DNA of 64,000 bases from Paenibacillus mucilaginosus 3016 (GTDB lineage Bacteria > Bacillota > Bacilli > Paenibacillales > NBRC-103111). This document shows, piece after piece, positions 16,231 to 23,588 of this stretch (the first letter of the stretch is position 1; every line of letters begins with the position of its first letter). The position numbers and the translations under genes are program-made. The stretch spans positions 5,474,001 to 5,538,000 of the forward strand of contig NC_016935.1 of assembly GCF_000250655.1 (NCBI RefSeq), written 5' to 3'. The notes under the pieces are model-generated. The model was given only the letters and a program-made list of their open reading frames with translations, searched no databases and was not told where the DNA came from.

Positions 16231-17016
16231 TTAGATTTTTGACGAGCCGGATGCCCCCGCTTCTCGATGGATTGCAGTGCACATATACCCGGCAAACTCC
16301 TCGGCCAGCCTGCTGTTATGTACCGAAGGCTGCTGCTTCAGCCCACTGTACTCGTCCAGGCACTGCCGGATCAGCGGCCGGTATTCGGGAGGCAGGACGC
16401 TCAGTCCCCAGGCGCCCCCTTCCACCTTGGAAGACACGACGCCCTCTCTCAAATAGTAGAGAACCCGGCAGAGGTTCAGGGTGTAATACACCGGCTTCGC
16501 GGCTATCTGTTCCAGCGCGTTCTCTATATCGCTGAAGATGGAATCCATATAATGCTCCCTGGGGATCTCGGGAACAACAGACCGGACAGCCGGCCCGTGC
16601 AAAGCGAAGCCCCGGTGGTAGGTGACGGTCAGATGGGCCGCCAGATCCGGGTCCGTCCCGCCCCCGCACATATAGTTCTCGTCCGCCCGGTACCTGTCCC
16701 GGTGAGCGGCGGAATAATGAAATTCGAACGGCGCGGGATGCTTCCAATGCTCCAAGGAGGAAGCCGTGATCACGCTCAGCTCCACTCCGCCGCCGCCGGG
16801 CAGCCTCTCCTCGAACGCCAGCAGCCCCCCCGCGATCCTTTTCTTCTCTTCCTGCGTCAGCTTGCGCTTGACGACCACCAGCACATCGATATCGCTGTGT
16901 TCCGGGTGAAAGCCCCCCATCGCCAGTGAACCGTGGAGATAAATGCCGGTGATTTGTTCCTTCAACTCGTTCTCCAAAAACGCGGCAAGGGTATCTACCT
17001 CCGCGTGGATATTCAC
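16231..17016 (-). CDS. AadA/ANT(3'')-like nucleotidyltransferase
   Basis: A 261-residue protein with the polymerase-beta-type nucleotidyltransferase motif HGSLAMGGFHPEHSDIDVLVVV (near residues 27-48), holding the GS and DxD residues. The DUF4111 domain of AadA and ANT(9) follows (LNLCRVLYYL, with SKVEGGAWG). Members adenylylate streptomycin or spectinomycin, though chromosomal paralogues are often untested. I chose the GTG at 17016 because GGAGGGGGAG lies five bases upstream. The frame open to 17058 would encode that binding site as KGGGGE. A purine-rich tandem repeat lies just upstream. Confidence 0.8.
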   Translation of the reverse strand: MNIHAEVDTLAAFLENELKEQITGIYLHGSLAMGGFHPEHSDIDVLVVVKRKLTQEEKKRIAGGLLAFEERLPGGGGVELSVITASSLEHWKHPAPFEFHYSAAHRDRYRADENYMCGGGTDPDLAAHLTVTYHRGFALHGPAVRSVVPEIPREHYMDSIFSDIENALEQIAAKPVYYTLNLCRVLYYLREGVVSSKVEGGAWGLSVLPPEYRPLIRQCLDEYSGLKQQPSVHNSRLAEEFAGYMCTAIHREAGASGSSKI

Positions 17017-17040
17017 AGCTTCTCCCCCTCCACCTTTTAT

Positions 17041-17155
17041 CAAATCTTTATCCTCCAATCTCTATTCCAATCTCTATTCCAATCTTTTTCAAATCTCTTT
17101 CAAATCTCTTTCAAATCTTATTTCAAATCATTATCAAAATCTCTTTCCAATCTCC
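17041..17155. repeat. Degenerate 11-12-bp tandem repeat upstream of the AadA-like gene
   Basis: About ten imperfect copies of CAAATCTCTTT/CAATCTCTATT run head to tail. On the minus strand these read GATTTGAAAGA and lie in the leader or promoter of the AadA-like gene. The A tracts recur roughly once per helical turn. Confidence 0.65.
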
Positions 17156-17333
17156 GTCCGACATCACTCTTTCCATCCTTTATCAACTCTTTTCAACCTC
17201 CATGCCGCCGCATCTTTTTTCATCGTACCACGGCCCCGCCGCACTTCCCACAATATGTACGAAATGGTACACATGGGGTATCATGGAGATACAGCCTGCT
17301 GCGGCAGGCGCCAAGGAGAGGAGCCGTGAACCC
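17156..17333 (+). promoter_or_regulatory. Leader of the methyltransferase gene with a 16-bp inverted repeat
   Basis: TGTACGAAATGGTACA (17256-17271) has TGTAC/GTACA arms. TATCAT, a possible -10, begins near 17279. The repeat would sit across the promoter, as a repressor operator does. No regulator gene is adjacent. Confidence 0.35.
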
Positions 17334-18098
17334 ATGAGTGTACAGGATTCCAAGGAACGATTCACCGAACGCGTCGACTACTATGTCAAATACCGGCCGG
17401 ACTATCCGTCCGAGGCGCTGGATTACTTGTTCGACAGCGTGGGTCTCCACCCCGAAGCCGAGATTGCGGATATCGGCGCAGGAACCGGCAAGTTCTCGAA
17501 GCTGCTGCTCGAGCGGGGCTGCCGGGTGACCGCGGTGGAGCCGAACCGGGCGATGCTGTCGGCCGCCGAGGATTCGCTCGGAGCCTATACGTCGTTCCGC
17601 ACGGCTGCCGCCTCTGCGGAAGAAACCGGTCTCCCCGGCGCGTCGGTGGACTTCATTGTGTGCGCGCAGGCGTTCCATTGGTTCGACCGCGTGCGGGCGC
17701 AGGCGGAATTCCGCCGGATCCTGAAGCCCGGCGGCCGGGCGGTGCTCATCTGGAACTCCAGGCTGACGAAAGGCACCCCGTTCCTCGAAGAGTATGAGCA
17801 GCTGCTCCACAACTACGGAACGGACTACGCCCAAGTCAGCCACAAGAACATTTCCCCCGGGGACCTGGAGCCGTTCTTCCAGGCGGGAAATTTCCACCAG
17901 GCTCGCTTCCCGTACCGGCAGCTGTTCGACTACGAAGGCCTCTGCGGCCGGCTCTTGTCTTCCTCGTACGCTCCGGCTCCCGGCCATGCGAAGCATGAAC
18001 CGATGCTGAAGGAGCTGCGGCGGGTGTTCGACCGCAATGCCGCCCATGGCCGGGTGTCCTTCGAGTATGAAACCGAGGTGTACTGGGGCGGTGTGTGA
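17334..18098 (+). CDS. Class I SAM-dependent methyltransferase
   Basis: A 254-residue methyltransferase of the UbiE/Methyltransf_11 type. The SAM-binding loop IADIGAGTGKFSKLLLERG is at about residues 40-58, followed by the acidic VEPN motif. CAQAFHWFD and LKPGGRAVLIWNS are the later motifs. The N-terminus RFTERVDYYVKYRPDYP is typical of the trans-aconitate methyltransferase-like group. The ATG at 17334 has AAGGAGAGGAG upstream. It is a single gene ending before a strong terminator. The substrate is unknown. Confidence 0.8.
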   Translation: MSVQDSKERFTERVDYYVKYRPDYPSEALDYLFDSVGLHPEAEIADIGAGTGKFSKLLLERGCRVTAVEPNRAMLSAAEDSLGAYTSFRTAAASAEETGLPGASVDFIVCAQAFHWFDRVRAQAEFRRILKPGGRAVLIWNSRLTKGTPFLEEYEQLLHNYGTDYAQVSHKNISPGDLEPFFQAGNFHQARFPYRQLFDYEGLCGRLLSSSYAPAPGHAKHEPMLKELRRVFDRNAAHGRVSFEYETEVYWGGV

Positions 18099-18155
18099 TC
18101 CGTTATGGCGGCCTGCCCCCGGCAAGCAGGCAGGATGAATTCCTAACATGATCCA

Positions 18156-18212
18156 AATAAAAAAAGCAGTCCGCCCTTCCCCTGCTGCAGGGGGGTGGTG
18201 GACTGCTTTTTG
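18156..18212. terminator. Bidirectional terminator
   Basis: A long stem pairs AAAAAGCAGTCC with GGACTGCTTTTT around an inner CCCCT/AGGGG helix. It serves the methyltransferase gene (plus) and the xyloglucanase gene (minus). Confidence 0.85.
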
Positions 18213-18278
18213 GTGCCGGAGCTGCAAGGGATACGGCAAAGCCGCCGCTTCCCCACTGTGCCGCTGAGCTCAGCTCCC

Positions 18279-21200
18279 CTAAGGCTCGATGCCCCAGACG
18301 AGCCCGCCCTTGACATAACCGGTTACCCTGCTGCGGTCCGTATACTCCGCTGCCGCATCAAAGGAATAATCGCCGGTCTGCGTGTAATGGGACCAGTCGT
18401 TTTTGGAGAAGCGGGCCTGGATATCGATGCTCTTGCCGGCCGCCAGAGTGCCGGCCCCTGCCTTGAAGCCGATCTCAAGGTAGCTGTCGGCACCCGGCTT
18501 CGCCGCCGCCGGCTTGCCGAAGGTGCCCGTCACGTTCGGGCAGCCGGCGCTCGACCAGTCGCAGAAGAAGCTCTGCGCCTTCTCCCCGTCGATCGTGTAA
18601 TAGTATCGCAGTGTGACATCCGACAGCTCGATGGCTGAAGTTCCCGTGTTGACGAGCCGGATCCGCGGTGCGATCGAATTCGTTGCGGCGGCCGTTGTGC
18701 CGTTCTGCACCTGCACCCTCAGACCGCTGTTCACCGGCGGAGGCGTCGTTGTCGTCGAGTCCGAGACCGCGACGGCCAGTGCCGCTGTGGTGCCGCTGCT
18801 GAATTCGAAGGTCAGCGTGGCCGTGCCGACCGGCCGGGAGGCCAAGTAGCTCTTCAGCAGCGTCACGGAGGAGCCGCTGACGGTATAATGCATACCCGCC
18901 GTAAGCGCCGTGCCTCCATTACGGATGCCGGTCAGGCTGCTGCCGTTCAGGGTCAGCTGCACCGCAATGTCCGCCGCCTTGGATGTATTTTTATCAAAAG
19001 CAGCGGTCGTCGGAGATATGGACGGGTTCTGAACCGGCGGCGGCGTAGTCGTGCCCGCGGAGTCCCCGTACAGGATGCCTCTGCCGTTCGTTCCGAGGTA
19101 GACCCGGCCGTACAGCTTGGGGTCTCCCGTGATCGCCGAGTTGGTTACCCCGTATTGGTGGGCGTCATCATTAATACGCACCCACGAACTCCCCTTGTCG
19201 TCGGAACGGTAGATGCCCCGCACGCCATCGATCTTGGCGGAGACGTACAGGGCCATGGTATCCCGGCCGGGAGCCGCCTTGCCGAAGCCGACGACATCCG
19301 CCTCCTGGACGTTCGGCAGCTTGACGAAGGACCCGCCCGAATCGGTGGAATGCCACAGGCCGTAGGTGGTCTTGGACGTCCCGCCGGCCAGCCAGATGTC
19401 GCCCTCCCGGCCCGGCATCGCCTTGAAGTTCAGCACGCCCTCGGCCGGCAGGCCGGACGCCGCCGTCGGGGTGAACGTCGCGCCTCCGTCGGTGCTGACG
19501 AAGAACTTGCCGGCGGACGCCGCGTAGAACTTGCCCCGGTTCACCCGGTCCGCCGCCACTTCCGCGCCTGCCGTCAGCCCCGTGCTCGCCGTCCAGCTGT
19601 TCCCGCTGTTCTTCGAGTGGAACACGCCGAGGTCCGAGGTGCTCCAGACGAGCGACCCGGCATCCGCGCCGACGGCGATCAGGCCGCCGCCCTTCGTCCC
19701 GGACGGCTCGCCCGACGGATTGAACCAGTTCGCCCCGCCGTCGTAGGAGATCGAGATCGACTTGGCGTTCGGGTCGGCTGTCTTGTCCGCATACCCGACA
19801 CGTGCCATGAAGGCCGGCTTCCATTCCGCATAGTCCAGCGAAGACGTGCTGCTCGGCTTGATGAGCATTTGGGCCGGCGCCTTCGTGACGTCATCATGCC
19901 GAAAGCCTGACACGTCCCCTACCCCCGAGATGAGCGGAGCCCCTGCCGGCGGGGAGATGAGGTCGATAACGGCCATCTCCTCCAGCCCTTTGGCGGCCAC
20001 GGAGAGGTTCACTTTGCCTCCCGTATCCCAGGCGGTGAGGTTCCCCGTTCCGTAGATCGTCGCTCCCGTGCCGTACAGCATGCGGTCCTTGTTGAACGGA
20101 TCGATCTCCAGGTCGCCGATCATCCAGCCGAGCTTCGGCGTGACCTCCGGCGGGCTCGGGTTGCTGCCGAAGTCGAGCCACGGGGCGGCTGTGATGTCCT
20201 GCGTATACCGCAGCGTCCGGTTCGGATATCCGCTCCACTCCCAGATCGGCGTCCAGGTCGCCCCGCCGTCGCGGGTCCGGTACAGGTTCGCATCCGGCCA
20301 CCAAGAATTCAGCGTGGAGACAACAAGCGTGCCCGGGTTCTGCGTATCCGCCGCCAAGCCCCCGTAGCCGAAATAATTGTCTGTGGAGGAACTCGGTACC
20401 GGAGAAATATTCGTCCAGGCCCCGGTGGTCAGGTTCAGCTTCCACACGTCTCCTTTGGTCCCGTCATACGGCCCGATCCCGTCATTATAGGTGATATAGA
20501 GAGAGTCGCCCGAGATCACGCCGTGGTGCGGAAGATACCCTGCCGGCTGCCCGGGTACGGCGGCCCAGGTGGCTCCTCCGTCGGTACTCTTGTAGATGCT
20601 CGTTGCCTTATCGGCCACGCCGGCGTAGATCGTCTTCGAAGCCTGTCCTGCCGTACCGGACTTTGGATCGAACACGATCCAGGCCAGCCCCATGATGTCC
20701 GACTGGTAGGCATTCGATGGATCCTGAACGTAGGTGCCCGGATTCGGGAAGGAGGCCACCTTGCTCCATGTCGCCCCATAATCGGTGCTCTTCCACAGGC
20801 CGTTCCCGCTGCGCGCCCCGAAGAACAGCGTGCTGTTCAGGTTGGGATCGATGACCAGGCGCTCGCCCATCGACCGCCCCGGCATATTGCCGCCCACCTT
20901 GAAGGGCAGCGGTGTCGTTTGCCATGTCGTCCCCTTGTCCGTCGACCGCAGGATCGCCCCGTTGTTCGGATCCCAGTCGTTGGTGTAGGTGCCTACGGCG
21001 AGGTACAAGCGGTTCGGATCGACGGGATCGGTCGCCAGCGCATCGACGCCGGTGTAACCCCACTGATCCCAGCCGATGGAATCGAGCAGCGGAATCCACG
21101 AGCTGTCGGCCGGATTCCAGCGGTACGCCCCTCCGATATCCGTGCGGGCGTAGATCAGATCCTTCTCCTTCGCATTGAACTCGATGCCCGGAACGAATCC

Positions 21201-21350
21201 GCCTCCGGCGCCGGTCACCACATTGCGCCAGGTATACGGCTCGCTGGGTGCCGCCTGCACCTTCGGGGCAAGCACCGGCCAAGCCGTGCCGATCAGCGCG
21301 GCCGCCAGCAGGGCGGTGCCCCAACTGCGTCGTTTTTTGATACGAGTCAT
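18279..21350 (-). CDS. Secreted GH74 xyloglucanase with X2 and CBM3 domains
   Basis: A 1023-residue exported endo-xyloglucanase. The signal peptide (RIKKRRSWGTALLAAAL ... VQAAP) ends near residue 34. The GH74 tandem beta-propeller follows to about residue 760 with repeated S.DGGATW motifs. The putative catalytic Asp residues are in YARTDIGGAYRW (D71) and GVGDVSGFRH (near 480). A Pro-Thr linker leads to an X2 Ig-like module (about 765-865), then a second linker and a CBM3 cellulose-binding domain at the C-terminus. The ATG at 21350 has GGAGG eight bases upstream. A candidate CcpA site overlaps the promoter, implying glucose repression. The fucose mutarotase gene lies just upstream on the same strand. 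Confidence 0.93.
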   Translation of the reverse strand: MTRIKKRRSWGTALLAAALIGTAWPVLAPKVQAAPSEPYTWRNVVTGAGGGFVPGIEFNAKEKDLIYARTDIGGAYRWNPADSSWIPLLDSIGWDQWGYTGVDALATDPVDPNRLYLAVGTYTNDWDPNNGAILRSTDKGTTWQTTPLPFKVGGNMPGRSMGERLVIDPNLNSTLFFGARSGNGLWKSTDYGATWSKVASFPNPGTYVQDPSNAYQSDIMGLAWIVFDPKSGTAGQASKTIYAGVADKATSIYKSTDGGATWAAVPGQPAGYLPHHGVISGDSLYITYNDGIGPYDGTKGDVWKLNLTTGAWTNISPVPSSSTDNYFGYGGLAADTQNPGTLVVSTLNSWWPDANLYRTRDGGATWTPIWEWSGYPNRTLRYTQDITAAPWLDFGSNPSPPEVTPKLGWMIGDLEIDPFNKDRMLYGTGATIYGTGNLTAWDTGGKVNLSVAAKGLEEMAVIDLISPPAGAPLISGVGDVSGFRHDDVTKAPAQMLIKPSSTSSLDYAEWKPAFMARVGYADKTADPNAKSISISYDGGANWFNPSGEPSGTKGGGLIAVGADAGSLVWSTSDLGVFHSKNSGNSWTASTGLTAGAEVAADRVNRGKFYAASAGKFFVSTDGGATFTPTAASGLPAEGVLNFKAMPGREGDIWLAGGTSKTTYGLWHSTDSGGSFVKLPNVQEADVVGFGKAAPGRDTMALYVSAKIDGVRGIYRSDDKGSSWVRINDDAHQYGVTNSAITGDPKLYGRVYLGTNGRGILYGDSAGTTTPPPVQNPSISPTTAAFDKNTSKAADIAVQLTLNGSSLTGIRNGGTALTAGMHYTVSGSSVTLLKSYLASRPVGTATLTFEFSSGTTAALAVAVSDSTTTTPPPVNSGLRVQVQNGTTAAATNSIAPRIRLVNTGTSAIELSDVTLRYYYTIDGEKAQSFFCDWSSAGCPNVTGTFGKPAAAKPGADSYLEIGFKAGAGTLAAGKSIDIQARFSKNDWSHYTQTGDYSFDAAAEYTDRSRVTGYVKGGLVWGIEP

Positions 21351-21378
21351 CGCCAGTTCCTCCATCCTCATGGGCTAG

Positions 21379-21433
21379 CCTGCTTGAAGCAGGAAAGTAC
21401 TCCCATCATACCCGCCGGATGAAAGCGCTGCTA
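21379..21433 (-). promoter_or_regulatory. Xyloglucanase promoter with candidate cre site and leader hairpin
   Basis: ATGAAAGCGCTGCTA (21419-21433) fits the CcpA cre consensus WTGNAANCGNWNNCW with one mismatch. TATGAT (21410-21405) could be the -10 box, so bound CcpA would cover the -35 region. CCTGCTT/AAGCAGG (21379-21393) forms a hairpin in the leader. Confidence 0.45.
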
Positions 21434-21450
21434 ACGCTGGGGTGACTTTT

Positions 21451-21894
21451 TCACTTGTGGGATTGTGCTCTGATGACCCCCTTCTTGAGGATGAGATTGG
21501 CATACTGCGCCGACTCCCCTGTCGCGATAACCGCGTAGGCCCCCCTGGCCCGTTCATAGAAAGCGAAGCGTTCCAGCTTCTCGAAGGACGGGCTCCCGCC
21601 CAGCGGCCCCTCCATCAGCTCTTGATAGCGCTGCCAAATCGGCGTTTCGACCGGATCTCCCGGCACAACCTCCATAAGCGCAGCGGGATGCTCGGCATAC
21701 GTGTCCATCGGCATCAGCTGCAGGATCGCTTCCAGCAGTTCCGGGATCGGATGACCGTCGCATCGGATCAGCCGCTGAGCCACGCTGGCAGCGGGAAAAT
21801 TGGCATCCGCCAGCACAATCTCATCGCCGTGGCCCATCTCCATGAGCACCTTCAGCAGTTCCGGGGACAGAATTCTTGGGATTCCGATAAGCAT
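21451..21894 (-). CDS. fucU: L-fucose mutarotase, FucU/RbsD family
   Basis: A 147-residue FucU/RbsD-family protein, which interconverts the anomers of L-fucose (FucU) or ribose (RbsD). MLIGIPRILSPELLKVL is the FucU-type N-terminus and GHGDEIVLADANFPA carries the conserved His and Asp. YAVIATGE and YANLILKKGV are the C-terminal signatures. The ATG at 21894 has AAGGAGG eight bases upstream. The xyloglucanase gene follows 100 bases downstream on the same strand. Xyloglucan side chains carry L-fucose, so a shared role in using that polymer is sensible, though the classic fuc operon genes are absent. Confidence 0.85.
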   Translation of the reverse strand: MLIGIPRILSPELLKVLMEMGHGDEIVLADANFPAASVAQRLIRCDGHPIPELLEAILQLMPMDTYAEHPAALMEVVPGDPVETPIWQRYQELMEGPLGGSPSFEKLERFAFYERARGAYAVIATGESAQYANLILKKGVIRAQSHK

Positions 21895-22117
21895 TACAAG
21901 GGCCTCCTTGGGGTTCATAATAGGTCTTCTTCAGCCTCATGTTACAACACAGGAAGCGGAGATACCATAGGATTTCCCTGCAGGAGTAAGGGCGGCTGAA
22001 TCCCGATGATGGTATAGAAAAGGCCAAAACGGGTTACACTTCAATTGTGCCCCACTCCCATCCAATATTTAACCGTCTTGGGACGTGTACTTTTTTGAAA
22101 AGTGAGGAGATGAGGGT

Positions 22118-22219
22118 ATGATCAAAATCAAGTGGAGAGGTCTTTTTATCGCAATTCCAGTAAAGTATATCCTAACAGCTGCAGCACTTGCGCCCTTATT
22201 ATTGCAGTATTTTAAGTAA
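22118..22219 (+). CDS. Candidate 33-residue membrane microprotein
   Basis: A short ORF starting MIKIKWRGLFIAIPVKY and continuing as one hydrophobic helix (ILTAAALAPLLLQYF) before a final Lys. A GAGGAG stretch lies upstream of the ATG. The lower GC and AT-rich codons differ from the neighbouring genes. Such single-helix proteins with a basic N-terminus are typical small membrane proteins or type I toxin-like peptides; nothing in the sequence decides between these. I found no antisense RNA signature. It is followed by GC-rich, intron-relic-like sequence. Confidence 0.4.
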   Translation: MIKIKWRGLFIAIPVKYILTAAALAPLLLQYFK

Positions 22220-22393
22220 CAACCGCCGCAGAACGAGCGGGAAGGGGGCGGCTGCCCCCCTCCTCTCACACCACTGTACATGCTGCATCTACCGAGAAAG
22301 CAAACTTCTCAGCCCTTTCGCTTCCCGCAGGAAGCCGGAAGGGCGTTATTTGTGTTCCGGGCCTCTCTCACGCCAACCTCCGTCTTCGTATGC
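22220..22393. other. Intergenic stretch resembling a group II intron relic
   Basis: The run CCCCCTCCTCTCACACC followed by ACTGTACATGC (near 22256-22283) recalls the sequence that, inverted, precedes the intron-encoded protein of many bacterial group II introns. No reverse transcriptase or domain V is present here. This is from memory of the family and weak. Confidence 0.2.
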
Positions 22394-22433
22394 ACAAAAA
22401 CCGGCAGCCTCCATCGAGTGAGAGCCGCCGGTT
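22394..22433 (-). terminator. Terminator of the YebC/YeeN gene
   Basis: ACCGGC.GC pairs with GC.GCCGGT, followed on the minus strand by a U run, eleven bases after the stop codon. Confidence 0.75.
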
Positions 22434-22443
22434 CATATCCGTT

Positions 22444-23166
22444 CTATTCTTCATCCAAGTCCACGTTATGGTAGACCTGCTGCACATCTTCGAGGTCCTC
22501 GAGGACATCGATCATTTTCTCGAACTGGCCCTGCGCATCGGCAGGGAGCGTGATGTAATTCTGGGCGAGCATCGTCTGCTCGGCCACGGTGAATTCCGCA
22601 ACGCCGGCATTCTTGAGCGCCTCCTGTACGGCATGGAACTGCTCCGGATCGGCGTAGACGATCACCGCATCATCCTCTTCCACGATGTCGCGGACGTCGA
22701 CTTCCGCTTCCACGAGGATCTCGAACACTTCGTCGGAGGTTTTGCCGGTCAGGCCGATAACCGCGGTCGCGTCGAACATGTAGGCTACCGAGCCGCTCAC
22801 GCCAAGGCTGCCGCCATTCTTCGTGAAGGCTGCGCGCACTTCGGAGGCCGTCCGGTTGACGTTATTGGTCAGCGCCTCCACGATCACCATGGAGCCGTTC
22901 GGGCCGAAGCCTTCGTAACGAAGCTCGTCATAGTTCTCCTCGCCGCCGCCCTTGGCCTTCTCCAGCGCACGGTCGATGATCGCCTTCGGCACGTTATAGG
23001 TCTTCGCACGCTCCAGAACCACCTTCAGGGCGCGGTTCGATTCCGGATCGGGCTCGCCCCGTCTGGCCACAACATAAATCTCGCGGCCGAATCTAGCATA
23101 TATACGACTCGTACTGGCATCCTTGGATGCTTTCTTTTCTTTGATATTGTTCCACTTACGGCCCAT
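22444..23166 (-). CDS. yeeN: YebC/TACO1 family protein, YeeN type
   Basis: A 240-residue member of the YebC/TACO1 family, close to Bacillus YeeN. The N-terminus GRKWNNIKEKKASKDASTSR and the YDELRYEGFGPNGSM segment are diagnostic. The family was long annotated as transcription regulators; recent work ties it to translation through difficult, proline-rich stretches. The ATG at 23166 gives the conserved MGRKW start, though its binding site is poor. The gene is monocistronic with a clear terminator. About 420 bases upstream of it are non-coding as far as the NmrA-type gene. Confidence 0.9.
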   Translation of the reverse strand: MGRKWNNIKEKKASKDASTSRIYARFGREIYVVARRGEPDPESNRALKVVLERAKTYNVPKAIIDRALEKAKGGGEENYDELRYEGFGPNGSMVIVEALTNNVNRTASEVRAAFTKNGGSLGVSGSVAYMFDATAVIGLTGKTSDEVFEILVEAEVDVRDIVEEDDAVIVYADPEQFHAVQEALKNAGVAEFTVAEQTMLAQNYITLPADAQGQFEKMIDVLEDLEDVQQVYHNVDLDEE

Positions 23167-23588
23167 ACTGATCCCGCTCACTTTCAACATGATATGTACT
23201 CGATCGGACTGCATAATTCCTTGTCCATTATATCGCTTAAAGTCGGCTGGAACAAGTTTGAAGCGCAGCCTTTGTTGAAATTCGGGAGCGTCCGGAGTCA
23301 TCGGAACCCCTCGGCACCTGTACTCTGTCTTCCGCTATTAGAGCCGGTGAACGGCCGCAAATCTCCCATTTGGATTTTGAGCAGAAAGTTTATCTTACTC
23401 CCCAAGCCGCCTCCGGTCAAGAAAAATCCAGCCAGAATACGGGATCCGGAGCTCCCCCTGCCCCCGCAGACCGTCTTTGGAGTCAGGAGACTCCACACGG
23501 GGATTCCCGCTCTTTGTCGGCAGACGTCATCGTCGGCTAAGGTAGGTTGTGTTCCTGAGAAGGGAACCAACCGAGGAGGAATGTTCAA
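23167..23588. promoter_or_regulatory. Divergent intergenic region with a hairpin before the NmrA-type gene
   Basis: No gene is supported. GGTTGTGTTCC and GGGAACCAACC (about 23548-23575) form an imperfect inverted repeat just before the GAGGAGG of the NmrA-type gene. It could be a repressor operator or a leader stem. The rest, including GC-rich 23390-23480, shows nothing I can name. Confidence 0.35.

Noticed and set aside
22069..22281. 70-residue minus-strand frame over the 33-residue ORF
   Set aside because: It has no start with a binding site, and its sequence is unlike a folded or membrane protein, whereas the plus-strand ORF has both a site and a helix.
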